From: Ruminococcus sp.
Lineage (GTDB): Bacteria; Bacillota; Clostridia; Oscillospirales; Ruminococcaceae
DNA length: 64,000 bases
Direction of reading: 5' to 3'
Assembly: GCA_024697545.1 (NCBI GenBank)
Contig: JAILFN010000067.1
Location: 1-64,000 of the forward strand
Part shown: piece by piece, positions 18,873 to 27,495 of the stretch
Position numbering within the stretch: the stretch's first letter is position 1
Layout of the letters: each line of letters begins with the position of its first letter
Notes under the pieces: generated by a model
Told to the model about the DNA's origin: nothing
Databases searched by the model: none
What the model saw: only the letters and a program-made list of their open reading frames with translations
Made by a program: the position numbers and the translations under genes

Positions 18873-19850
18873 ATGAGAGAGTTTACCATCGGCAAAAACG
18901 ACGCGGGGCAGCGTGCGGACAAGTTCCTGCAAAAAGCCTGCCCCAATCTGCCGAAGAGCGCGATGTACAAATACATCCGCAAAAAGAGCATAAAGTGCAA
19001 CGGCAAGCGGCTGGAGATATCCCAAAAGCTCTGCGAGGGCGATGTCATCACCATGTATATAAACGATGAGTTTTTCGCAAAGGCTTCGGACGAGGGCAGT
19101 TTTATGGCAGCGCCCGCCCGCGTGGATATCATTTACGAGGACGAGAATATACTGCTTTGCGACAAGCCCTCGGGGCTCGTGGTACACGAGGACGAGAGCG
19201 GCGGGGCTGATACCCTTATCGGCAGGGTGCTGCACTATCTTTACGACAAGGGCGAGTACGACCCCGCAAAGGAGCAGAGCTTTACGCCCGCTCTCTGCAA
19301 CCGCATAGACCGCAACACGCAGGGCATAGTGATATGCGCCAAGACCGCCGAAGCACTTAGGATAATGAATCAGAAGATACGCGACCGCGAGCTGCACAAG
19401 ACATACCTCTGCGTAACGGCAGGCATACCCCAAAAAAAGAAAGCCCGCCTTACTGCATACCACTGCCGCGACGAAAAGACCAAGACAGTGCGTGTATACG
19501 ACAAGCCGCAAAGCTTCACCAAGACGATGATAACCGAATACACCGTCCTTGCCGAGGACAAGAATGAAGGGCTCGCGCTGCTGGAGGTAGACCTCATAAC
19601 GGGGCGCACCCACCAGATACGCGCACACATGGCGCACGAGGGCTATCCCCTGCTCGGCGACGGAAAGTACGGAATAAACGCCGTCAACCGCGCATATAAT
19701 ATAAAAACACAGGCACTGTGTTCATACCGACTGACATTTGATTTCACCACCGACGCAGGGGCGCTCTCAAAACTCAACGGAAAGAGCTTTACTGTATCCG
19801 ATGTGTGGTTCGTCGGCAAGTATTTTTCCAATTATCGGATCACGCGGTGA
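18873..19850 (+). CDS. RluA-family pseudouridine synthase
   Basis: The 325-residue protein has an N-terminal S4 RNA-binding domain (about 10-70) and a catalytic domain with the active-site Asp in CNRIDRNTQG. That is a variant of the usual HRLDxxTSG, with Asn in place of His and NTQ in place of TSG. Later motifs GRTHQIRAHM and GYPLLGDGKYG are intact. The family isomerises specific uridines in rRNA or tRNA; the target cannot be told. It starts 28 bp after uvrA and is likely the last gene of that transcript. Confidence 0.92.
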   Translation: MREFTIGKNDAGQRADKFLQKACPNLPKSAMYKYIRKKSIKCNGKRLEISQKLCEGDVITMYINDEFFAKASDEGSFMAAPARVDIIYEDENILLCDKPSGLVVHEDESGGADTLIGRVLHYLYDKGEYDPAKEQSFTPALCNRIDRNTQGIVICAKTAEALRIMNQKIRDRELHKTYLCVTAGIPQKKKARLTAYHCRDEKTKTVRVYDKPQSFTKTMITEYTVLAEDKNEGLALLEVDLITGRTHQIRAHMAHEGYPLLGDGKYGINAVNRAYNIKTQALCSYRLTFDFTTDAGALSKLNGKSFTVSDVWFVGKYFSNYRITR

Positions 19851-19953
19851 TCCCGATATGTAAGACTTCAACAAAAGCGGGCTCTTATGTTTGTTTTTTA
19901 TGACAATAATTATAAACAGAGTGTAATCAAACTCAGAATATTGAAAATAACTA

Positions 19954-19982
19954 TTGAATTTTATTGAACTTTATGATATAAT
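19954..19982 (+). promoter_or_regulatory. Sigma-A promoter for the PHP gene
   Basis: TTGAAT, 17 bp, TATAAT, 39 bp before the ATG at 20021. Confidence 0.7.
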
Positions 19983-20020
19983 AGTATAGCTGATTTTTTA
20001 AACAAACGGAGGCAATGCTT

Positions 20021-20890
20021 ATGAAAGGCGATCTTCATTGTCATACTACTCTGTCCGACGGCTCAATGGGCATTGAGGAAGTAATACTACAGGCAAAGCG
20101 CATGGGGCTCGATCATCTCGCGATAACCGATCATGACACGCTGTCGTCCTCCAACCGCGCACACATACTCGGCGACAGATACGGCGTAAATGTCATCCCC
20201 GCGGTCGAGCTTTCCGCATGGGACAAGACCCGCGGCGAAAAGGTACACATACTCTGCTACGCCCCGCAGAAGCCAGACAGGCTTGAGGGACTCTGCCTTA
20301 AATCCTGCTCCATCAGGACCGAGTGTGCAAAGGATATGATAGACAAGGTGATGGAGCGCTATCCGATACCCAAAGACGCGGTAAGGATGTACACCAAAGG
20401 CTCGAAAAGCATATTCAAGCAGCACATAATGCGCGCCCTCGTAAACTACGGCTACGCTACCGAATTTTACGGCGAGGTGAACGACAGGCTGTTCTCATAC
20501 CCCGACGGCGAGTGCCTTGTCACCCGTGAGTACCCCGATGTAAATTTCGTGCTCGACCTTATCCACTCCTCTCGTGGAGTTGCGGTAATGGCACACCCCT
20601 ACCTCTTCGGCGGCGGCAACATCGAGCTTCTTGATGAGCTTATCGAAAAGGGAAAGCTCGACGGCATTGAGGTAGACCACTTCTCTGCCAACGATGAGCA
20701 GAGGGAGTATTTAAGGAGCAAATGCGCCGAACACGGACTTATCGCGACGGGCGGCTCGGATTTCCACGGGCTTTACAATCAGGTGAGCACTTACATCGGG
20801 AGCTGCACCACCGACGAGGAAAACCTTGCCAAGCTGTTCGACCTCATACAGAAAAACAAGCAGTCGCTCAAAAAGCCGGCTAATCAATAA
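20021..20890 (+). CDS. PHP-domain phosphoesterase
   Basis: From the ATG at 20021 (GGAGG 8 nt upstream) the protein has 289 residues. The PHP metal-binding motifs are clear: DLHCHTTLSDG at the N-terminus, ITDHDT, AHPYLF and SDFHG near the end. This is the stand-alone TrpH/YciV-like class, known to include 5'-3' exonucleases acting on short RNA and nucleoside 3',5'-bisphosphate phosphatases. Which activity applies is not decided by the sequence. A TSCPD protein follows 15 bp downstream. Confidence 0.88.
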   Translation: MKGDLHCHTTLSDGSMGIEEVILQAKRMGLDHLAITDHDTLSSSNRAHILGDRYGVNVIPAVELSAWDKTRGEKVHILCYAPQKPDRLEGLCLKSCSIRTECAKDMIDKVMERYPIPKDAVRMYTKGSKSIFKQHIMRALVNYGYATEFYGEVNDRLFSYPDGECLVTREYPDVNFVLDLIHSSRGVAVMAHPYLFGGGNIELLDELIEKGKLDGIEVDHFSANDEQREYLRSKCAEHGLIATGGSDFHGLYNQVSTYIGSCTTDEENLAKLFDLIQKNKQSLKKPANQ

Positions 20891-20905
20891 ACGGAGAAAT
20901 AAACT

Positions 20906-21157
20906 ATGGCAAAGATATCTTATACCCCCAAGGGGGTCTGTTCAAGACAGATAAACGTTGAAGTCGAAGACGGCATCGTTAAGAAGGTGCAGTTTATCGG
21001 CGGCTGCAACGGCAACACTCAGGGCGTTGCAAAGCTTGCGGAGGGACGTCCCGCCAAGGAGATAATAGAGCTCCTGCGCGGCACCGACTGCAACGGCAGA
21101 GGGACTTCATGCCCCGCACAGCTCGCGATCGCACTCGAAAAAGCCATCAACGAATAA
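20906..21157 (+). CDS. TSCPD-domain small protein (TIGR03905-like)
   Basis: The 83-residue protein matches the short TSCPD family also found as the C-terminal module of some ribonucleotide reductases: YTPKGVCSRQINVEVEDG, GGCNGNTQG and GRGTSCPAQLA. Conserved Cys residues suggest metal or cofactor binding. Function is unknown. It is preceded by GGAG and follows the PHP gene closely; a GC hairpin with a short T-run stands after it. Confidence 0.88.
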   Translation: MAKISYTPKGVCSRQINVEVEDGIVKKVQFIGGCNGNTQGVAKLAEGRPAKEIIELLRGTDCNGRGTSCPAQLAIALEKAINE

Positions 21158-21161
21158 ACGC

Positions 21162-21190
21162 AAGGCGGGCGGTTGCCCGCCGCTTTTATA
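21162..21190 (+). terminator. Weak terminator after the TSCPD gene
   Basis: GGCGGGC and GCCCGCC pair around a GGTT loop and are followed by GCTTTTAT. The T-run is short, so some read-through to the GDPD gene is likely. Confidence 0.55.
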
Positions 21191-21224
21191 TGTACGGAAT
21201 TTTGTACAGCTACGGAGACTGAAA

Positions 21225-22040
21225 ATGACTAAGAGAAATATATACGATATCCCGAGATACATAGCCCACCGCGGGCTTCACGGCAGCTGCGGCGGCATGA
21301 GCCCCGTCATCGCGGAAAACACGCTGCCTGCTTTTGAGAAAGCGATAGAGCACGGCTTTGCCATCGAGCTTGACGTCCGCTTTACCGCCGACAGGAGAAT
21401 GGTGGTCTTTCACGACAAAAACCTTATGCGTATGTGCGGCTGCAATATAGAGCTGAACAGGCTGACGTATGAAGAGCTGAGAAAGCACTCCATACCAGGC
21501 ACGGGAGAGTTCGACCCGCGTCAGCTCTGGCAGATACCGCGAGCTGACACAAAAGGCGAAGCGCATATCCCCCTGCTTTCGGAGGTACTGAAGCTTGTGA
21601 ACGGACGAGTGTTCCTGCTAATAGAGCTGAAGGACTGCCCCGAGGTCCCCGATGCGGAAAAACGTCTGGCGCATATGCTAAGGCAGTACCGAGGCGAGTA
21701 TGCGGTGCAGTCGTTCGACCCGCGTTCGCTTATGAAGCTGAGACTTACAGCTCCCGAGATAATGCGCGGTCAGCTGGTATCGCTTACGGGCAGCGGCAGC
21801 AGAAGGCTCGCAAAGGAGATCGCCGCTTCAATGCCCGTCTGGAAAGGTATATCAAAGCCCGATCTGCTCTCATGGGATCTGAGATCGGTGAGCATAGACT
21901 CGGCATTTTCTGCGGCGGAGCTCGGCGCAAAGCTTCTGACCTGGACTGCCGACAGCGAAGAGCTTATCTCGACCGCCGAAACATTCTCGGACGCGGTGAT
22001 ATTTGAGAATATACCCCTCAAATATTTTACAGACATATAA
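21225..22040 (+). CDS. Glycerophosphodiester phosphodiesterase family protein
   Basis: The 271-residue protein shows the GDPD signatures: AHRGLHG, ENTLPAFEKAIEHG, ELDVRFTADRRMVVFHDKNL and, late, LLTWTADSEE. These residues bind the metal and act as general acid/base in hydrolysis of glycerophosphodiesters to glycerol-3-phosphate and an alcohol. There is no signal peptide, so it is a cytoplasmic UgpQ-like form. No glycerol-phosphate transporter is nearby. Confidence 0.92.
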   Translation: MTKRNIYDIPRYIAHRGLHGSCGGMSPVIAENTLPAFEKAIEHGFAIELDVRFTADRRMVVFHDKNLMRMCGCNIELNRLTYEELRKHSIPGTGEFDPRQLWQIPRADTKGEAHIPLLSEVLKLVNGRVFLLIELKDCPEVPDAEKRLAHMLRQYRGEYAVQSFDPRSLMKLRLTAPEIMRGQLVSLTGSGSRRLAKEIAASMPVWKGISKPDLLSWDLRSVSIDSAFSAAELGAKLLTWTADSEELISTAETFSDAVIFENIPLKYFTDI

Positions 22041-22139
22041 AATTTATAAGCATTTCATTTTTTCATCACATAGTTAAAATATAATTATTAGGTATAAGTC
22101 TGCGTAAGGCAGGACACCAAAAGGAAAGGAAAACGAAAA

Positions 22140-23369
22140 ATGATCAAAAGATTTTCCGCGCTGGTACTGGCGCTCGTTATCGCAGCAGGTGCTATGTGCA
22201 GCTGCTCTAAAAAAGTAAATAAGAAGGACACCTCATCGAAGGACGAAAGCTCCGCGGCTTCGAGCGAAGCGGCAGATCCCAATGAGGAGACCGCTCCCGA
22301 AGTTCCCGATGCAAAGCTTGTCATCGACGGCAAGGAGATGGACACCGACGGGTTAGTTATGTGTACCATCGACGGCAGAGATGTCGATTTTGACACCTTC
22401 CGTTACTACTACTACTACACCGTGAACCAGCTGACACAGAGTTACGGCGCTACCATCGACACCATCAGAGAGACCGAGGGCGGCTTTGACTCCCTGCTCG
22501 AGAACACTATCACAAACATAAAGCAGGAGTATGTTACCTACCACATCTGCGACGAAAACGGCGTCACCCTCAGCGATGAGGAGATCAAGGCAAACGAGGA
22601 TACCTACAACAACAGCATCGAGCAGATGGGCTCGGACGAGGAGTTCCAGAAGACGCTGAAAAGCGCATACCTCACAGGCGACGTATACAAGCAGATGCTC
22701 GAGCTTGCAGCGCTCTACTCCAAGTGCGAATCGGAGCTTTTCACCAACGAGGGCGTGTACGCTACCTCAAAGGACGAGTTCCGCAAGATAGTCAAGGATC
22801 CCGAGAAGTACGCCTGCGTGCGCTCTATCCTTATCCCTTACAGCTGCAAGACCGACATCCCCGATTCCGAAGCCGCTGATTACGACGCAAAGTCTCTCTC
22901 CGAAAAGTATTCCGCAAAGCAGATGGCTTATGCGGGTCTTGATGACGACGCCAAGGAAGCCGCAAAGAAAGAGGCAAAGAAGGTAGCCGATGAGGTCATA
23001 GAAAAGGCTAAGAACGGCGATGATTTTGAAAAGCTCATCGAAGAATACAACTGGGATCCCGGTCAGGAATCTATGCCTGACGGATATTACCTGACCCCCG
23101 CAAGCAGCTACGTCAAGGAGTACCTGGACGCTGCATTCAAGCTCGAAGAGGGTCAGGTAAGCACCGAGCTGGTCGAGAACGACAGCTACGGCTGGTTCGT
23201 GATCAAGAGAATGCCGATAGATATGGAGTACGTTGAAGCTAACATCGACACTATGATACAGGATTACGACCTTCCCTCGCGCGAGAAGCTTTACACGGAT
23301 ATCATGGACTCTATGGAAGTGACCTACGCCGATTTCTACGACAAGCTGACCATCGACAGCATAACCTGA
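22140..23369 (+). CDS. PpiC-like peptidyl-prolyl isomerase / foldase lipoprotein
   Basis: The 409-residue lipoprotein has a signal peptide with Cys residues at GAMCSC (about 20-22) and a Ser/Lys/Glu-rich linker. A SurA/PrsA-type chaperone region follows (about 85-210), then a parvulin-like stretch (about 225-380) with RSILIPY, DGDDFEKLIEEYN and FKLEEGQVS...YGWFVIKRM. Such lipoproteins help secreted proteins fold outside the membrane. The parvulin part is loosely conserved, so isomerase activity is less certain than the fold. AAAGGAAAGGAAAA precedes the ATG. Confidence 0.82.
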   Translation: MIKRFSALVLALVIAAGAMCSCSKKVNKKDTSSKDESSAASSEAADPNEETAPEVPDAKLVIDGKEMDTDGLVMCTIDGRDVDFDTFRYYYYYTVNQLTQSYGATIDTIRETEGGFDSLLENTITNIKQEYVTYHICDENGVTLSDEEIKANEDTYNNSIEQMGSDEEFQKTLKSAYLTGDVYKQMLELAALYSKCESELFTNEGVYATSKDEFRKIVKDPEKYACVRSILIPYSCKTDIPDSEAADYDAKSLSEKYSAKQMAYAGLDDDAKEAAKKEAKKVADEVIEKAKNGDDFEKLIEEYNWDPGQESMPDGYYLTPASSYVKEYLDAAFKLEEGQVSTELVENDSYGWFVIKRMPIDMEYVEANIDTMIQDYDLPSREKLYTDIMDSMEVTYADFYDKLTIDSIT

Positions 23370-23384
23370 TAACAGTACGAAATT

Positions 23385-24137
23385 TTGGACAGTGACAGAT
23401 TTGAGCGAGCCTGCCGCGAAACGGTGGGCATCGAGCGCGAACGAAACGGCATCGGCACGCTTGGGGAAAAGACCCTGCACGCCGTGCTGAAGCGCTACAT
23501 CGAGCCCGACGCGGACAATCATGAAGTCAGGATAGGCAGATATGTGGCGGATATAGTCGGCGAGGACGGGATAATCGAGATACAGACGGGCAGCTTCACG
23601 CCGCTTCGTCCAAAGCTTGAAACGCTTCTCGACTACACCGCCGTAACTGTCGTATACCCTATGGCGGCTGTAAAGCTGCTGAGCTGGATCGACCCCGAAA
23701 CGGGCGAGGTAACGGCTCCCCGCAGGTCACCAAAACGCATGAAGCCCTGCGATGCTTTCTTTGAACTTATCAAGATAAAATATACCCTAGACAATCCCAA
23801 CTTCCGCCTGAAGCTCATCATGCTGGAGCTTCACGAACAAAGGCTGCCCGAACCGAAGCACGGCGGGCACTCGCGCGGGTCAAAGCGGGTGGACAGGATA
23901 CCTACGCGGATAATTGACGAGATAGACCTTAACTGTCCGCAGGACTACACCATGTTCATACCCGTTGAACTGCCCGAGCGATTCACCATCACCGAGCTTG
24001 CAAAGGCAAACGGCGTGAGCTATAAATGCGGACAGCGGGCTCTCAGGGTACTTGAATATCTGGAGCTTGTGCAGCAGTGCGGAAATAACGGCAGAACAAA
24101 GCTGTTCAGGCGGACAGAATGGAGTAAGTATAAATGA
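23385..24137 (+). CDS. Uncharacterised protein: PD-(D/E)XK-like core plus winged helix
   Basis: About 250 residues. The N-terminal half has GIGTLGEKTLHAVLKRY, then a strand pair VADIVGEDGIIEIQTGSF, a D...E-x-Q arrangement like the catalytic core of PD-(D/E)XK nucleases with Gln in place of Lys. The C-terminal 60 residues (ITELAKANGVSYKCGQRALRVLEYL...) look like a winged helix. I believe this family is widespread in clostridia but without known function. The track's start is a TTG without a convincing ribosome site, so the true start is unsure. It overlaps the next gene by four bases (ATGA). Confidence 0.7.
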   Translation: MDSDRFERACRETVGIERERNGIGTLGEKTLHAVLKRYIEPDADNHEVRIGRYVADIVGEDGIIEIQTGSFTPLRPKLETLLDYTAVTVVYPMAAVKLLSWIDPETGEVTAPRRSPKRMKPCDAFFELIKIKYTLDNPNFRLKLIMLELHEQRLPEPKHGGHSRGSKRVDRIPTRIIDEIDLNCPQDYTMFIPVELPERFTITELAKANGVSYKCGQRALRVLEYLELVQQCGNNGRTKLFRRTEWSKYK

Positions 24138-25558
24138 GAAAAGGTATTTTAAGGCGAGGATCCGTCCTTTTGATGACCGCCGCCGTTTTTCTGAGCGGGG
24201 TCGGGAGCTTGTCGGCTGCGGCTTTTAATTTCACGCCCATAACAGGCATCGACGAGGACAACAAGGCTGAGATACTCCAGCTGCGGTCGGAATCGGTGTA
24301 CATGATAAACATGGATAACGATGAGGTGCTGGTAGATATCGAAAGCGATAAGCAGCGGGTGCCCGCTTCACTCACAAAGATAATGACCGCCATAGTGCTG
24401 CTGGACGAATTCGGCGGCGACGAGGAGGTCATGAGCAGCACCCGATACTCGGCGGGCTCGGAGGCCTTTGACGACATCTATGACACGGGCGCTTCCACCG
24501 CAGACATCCAGCCCAATGAAAAGGTCACCTGCACCGACCTGCTTTACGCGCTGATGCTGCCCTCCGCCTGCGAGGCTGCAAATATCATCGCCATCGGTAT
24601 GTGCGGCAGCATCGACGATTTCTGCGACAGGATGAACGCCAAAGCCGAAGAGCTCGGCATGAAGGACAGCCACTTCTCAAACGCGCACGGTCTTTCGGGC
24701 GACAACAACTACACCACCTGCCGCGACATCGCGAAGATGTGTACATACGCCCTTGAGACCTATCCCCTGTTCAAGAAGGTGGTCGGCACTTACGACTACA
24801 CCCTTTCGCCCACCAACTTCCACCCCGACGGCACTTACATTTACAGCACCAATTACCTGCTCGGCTCGAACGGCGAGAACAAGTATTATTACAGCCGCTG
24901 CAAGGGCATAAAGACGGGTACTCTCGACACTGCGGGGCGCTGCTTTGCAAGCTACGCCGAAAGCGACGGAGTAAGATACCTGACAGTCACGATGGGCGCT
25001 CCTATGGACAAGCTTGACGAAGACTATCAGAAAGGACTGGAAAACCCCGCTTCCGTTTATTCCGATGACGTTATATACTACAACCTTGTTGACCACATAA
25101 ACCTTTACGAATGGGCGTTCCTGTATCTCGACGAGACACAGCTTGTTGACAAAAACAGCGAGCTCCGCGAAGCAAAGGTAGAGTTCGGTGAATCGGGGCG
25201 GGATTACGTCACGCTGAAGCCGGAACATGGGATGTCCATATACTACCCGTCATATCAGTCGAAAAAGGACATCACGAAGACCATTGATGTCTACAAGGAT
25301 ATAGTCGCTCCCGTATACAAGGGCGACAGGCTTGGAGAGCTGACACTCAGGTACAAGGACGAGGTCATCGCGACGATACCGCTGGTAGCGACAGAGAACG
25401 TCAACCGCTCAAAGCTCGATGAGACAAAGGAGATAGCGAAGGCTTTTCCCTCATCTACCGAGTTCAGGGTGGCTCTGCTTCTCATAATACTCTTTGCGCT
25501 TGCCGTGTTTATCATACACATAATGATAATACAGAGCAAATACAGAAAGAGAGACTGA
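24134..25558 (+). CDS. D-alanyl-D-alanine carboxypeptidase (penicillin-binding protein)
   Basis: The 474-residue protein has an N-terminal signal/anchor and a DD-peptidase domain with all three active-site motifs: SLTK (PASLTKIMTA), SAC-type SxN variant around PSACEAAN, and KTG in IKTGTLDTAGR. A C-terminal beta-domain follows, then a transmembrane helix near residues 448-468 and a basic tail. It trims the terminal D-Ala of peptidoglycan stem peptides outside the cell. Its ATG overlaps the stop of the unassigned upstream gene, so the two are translationally coupled. Confidence 0.93.
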   Translation: MRKGILRRGSVLLMTAAVFLSGVGSLSAAAFNFTPITGIDEDNKAEILQLRSESVYMINMDNDEVLVDIESDKQRVPASLTKIMTAIVLLDEFGGDEEVMSSTRYSAGSEAFDDIYDTGASTADIQPNEKVTCTDLLYALMLPSACEAANIIAIGMCGSIDDFCDRMNAKAEELGMKDSHFSNAHGLSGDNNYTTCRDIAKMCTYALETYPLFKKVVGTYDYTLSPTNFHPDGTYIYSTNYLLGSNGENKYYYSRCKGIKTGTLDTAGRCFASYAESDGVRYLTVTMGAPMDKLDEDYQKGLENPASVYSDDVIYYNLVDHINLYEWAFLYLDETQLVDKNSELREAKVEFGESGRDYVTLKPEHGMSIYYPSYQSKKDITKTIDVYKDIVAPVYKGDRLGELTLRYKDEVIATIPLVATENVNRSKLDETKEIAKAFPSSTEFRVALLLIILFALAVFIIHIMIIQSKYRKRD

Positions 25559-25679
25559 TATTTGCGTTAATAATAAGTTTACAGACAATTAATCATGAGT
25601 TATCACTTTCGGCTAAAAACAGTTGTATAATGATAAACGTAAAATTGAATATCCGAAATCCTATGAGCAAAAGTAAGTA

Positions 25680-25938
25680 ACCTTCGGAGATGTTTTCAGA
25701 GAGTGCGCGGTCGGTGTGAGCGCATAGCGGGAACGGAGGCGAATGGATTTGTGAGGAGCGTCGTGAAAGCTGTATTGCAAGTATCGATCGCCGCGTTTCC
25801 TGCGTTAGTGTGACAGGGTATTTCTCCCCGCTTTGGCGAGAGGGAGCGTACCTGCTGAGGCGGCAGCGATGCCGTGAATACGGGTGGCACCACGAGTAAT
25901 TCGTCCCATAGCATAAAACAATGCTATGGGACTTTTTT
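25680..25938 (+). promoter_or_regulatory. Tryptophan T-box leader
   Basis: The leader has the AGAGAG start of stem I, a specifier-loop context GAATGGATT with TGG (Trp) at 25744-25746, and the T-box sequence GGGTGGCACCACGAG (25882-25896). It ends with a terminator, GTCCCATAGCAT paired with ATGCTATGGGAC and six T residues (25903-25938). The T-box bulge reads TGGC, complementary to a GCCA tRNA end, as expected for a tRNA-Trp with discriminator G. Uncharged tRNA-Trp would stabilise the antiterminator and turn on trpE and downstream genes. A TATAAT at 25626 is the likely -10; I see no good -35. Confidence 0.93.
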
Positions 25939-25968
25939 AATGCAAAAAAACAGACGGAGGTAATCATA

Positions 25969-27444
25969 ATGCTTTATCCTGAGATCCGCACCGTAAAAGA
26001 ACTACTGAAAGACTACAAGAACGTTCCGACGTTCTATGAACTGCTGATGGATTCATACACCCCCGTGCATCTATTCAATGCGCTGCACGAAAAGTATGAG
26101 AACTGCTTTATACTTGAATCGGTAGACAGCAAGGATCAGTGGAGCAGGTATTCCTACATCGGTATCGAGCCGAAGCAGAGGATAACACTTGACAAGCACA
26201 AGGCTTACGTCGAGGAGCTCTCGGGCGAGCGCGAGGTCACAGACGTTGACGACCCCATAAGCTTCTTCAACGAGCTGATCGAGAAAAACAAGGCTCCCGG
26301 GTTTCCCAACCGTCCCAAGCTGACGGGCGGACTTATGGGATACTTCAGCTACGATGTCGTCCGCTACTTTGAAAAGACACTCGGCGAACCGCCGACAGAC
26401 GATCTCGGGCTCCCCGATGCCGAGCTTTTCAACTACGACAAGCTGGTAGCTTACGACCACCTCACCAACAAAGCGGTGATAATACTCAACATAAATGCAA
26501 ACGACGACACAGACGCTATGTATGCAGAGTGCGAGCGCAAGGCGGCTGAGATCGAAGAGGTACTGAAAAACTACGTTCCAAAGCAGAACGTTACAAAGGA
26601 CAGCACAAGGGAGCTGACAGTTACCTCGAACATCAGCAAGGAGCAGTACCTGAAGAACGTTGAGACCGCGAAGGAATACATCAGAGCGGGCGACATCTTC
26701 CAGGTAGTTCCCTCGCAGAGATTCGAGATACTCGATCCCCCCAACAGCTTTGATGTTTACAGAATGCTGAGAAGCACCAACCCCTCGCCGTACCTCTATT
26801 ACTTCGAGTGCCTTGACTACGCTTACGCGGGAGCTTCTCCCGAGATGCTGGTGTCGGTCGATGGCAAGAAGATCGTCAACCGCCCGATAGCAGGAACGAT
26901 AAAGCGCGGCAGAACGCAGGCTGAGGATATCGAAAACGAAAAGCAGCTGCTTGACGACCCCAAGGAACGTGCGGAACACACAATGCTCGTAGATCTCGGC
27001 AGAAACGATCTCGGCAAGGTATCTGAATTCGGAAGCGTCAAGGTGACCGACTATATGGTGGTCGAGAGATACTCAAAGGTGATGCACCTTGTATCCAACG
27101 TTACGGGCGAGCTTGCAGATGACAAGAAGCCTATGGACGCGCTAATGGCTGTTCTCCCCGCAGGCACACTTTCGGGAGCGCCCAAGGTAAGGGCTATGGA
27201 GATCATCGACGAGCTTGAAACTACCAAGAGATGTCTCTACGGCGGAACGGTGGGCTACCTCGCTTACGACGGCCACATCGACACCTGCATCGCGATACGC
27301 ACCGTGCTGTTCAGAAACGGCAAGGCTTACGTTCAGGCAGGCGGCGGCGTAGTGCTCGACTCCGACCCCGAGAAGGAATACGAGGAGAGCGTAAACAAGT
27401 CAATGGCGGTAGTCAACGCCGTCAAGGAAGCTGCAAAGCTTTGA
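25969..27444 (+). CDS. trpE: Anthranilate synthase component I
   Basis: The 491-residue chorismate-binding enzyme has an N-terminal TrpE domain and the C-terminal catalytic motifs VPSQRFE, RPIAGTIKRG, LVDLGRNDLG and PAGTLSGAPKVRAMEII. It converts chorismate and ammonia (from TrpG) to anthranilate. The track's start at 25921 lies inside the T-box terminator; the ATG at 25969 has GGAGG 8 nt upstream. First gene of a T-box-controlled operon. Confidence 0.97.
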   Translation: MLYPEIRTVKELLKDYKNVPTFYELLMDSYTPVHLFNALHEKYENCFILESVDSKDQWSRYSYIGIEPKQRITLDKHKAYVEELSGEREVTDVDDPISFFNELIEKNKAPGFPNRPKLTGGLMGYFSYDVVRYFEKTLGEPPTDDLGLPDAELFNYDKLVAYDHLTNKAVIILNINANDDTDAMYAECERKAAEIEEVLKNYVPKQNVTKDSTRELTVTSNISKEQYLKNVETAKEYIRAGDIFQVVPSQRFEILDPPNSFDVYRMLRSTNPSPYLYYFECLDYAYAGASPEMLVSVDGKKIVNRPIAGTIKRGRTQAEDIENEKQLLDDPKERAEHTMLVDLGRNDLGKVSEFGSVKVTDYMVVERYSKVMHLVSNVTGELADDKKPMDALMAVLPAGTLSGAPKVRAMEIIDELETTKRCLYGGTVGYLAYDGHIDTCIAIRTVLFRNGKAYVQAGGGVVLDSDPEKEYEESVNKSMAVVNAVKEAAKL

Positions 27445-27495
27445 CAGGATCACACATCACAACGAATATATGATATTACTGAGGAGTAAGAAAAA

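Noticed and set aside
25921-25968. N-terminal extension of trpE in the ORF track
   Set aside because: It starts inside the T-box terminator stem and lacks a ribosome site; the ATG at 25969 has GGAGG.
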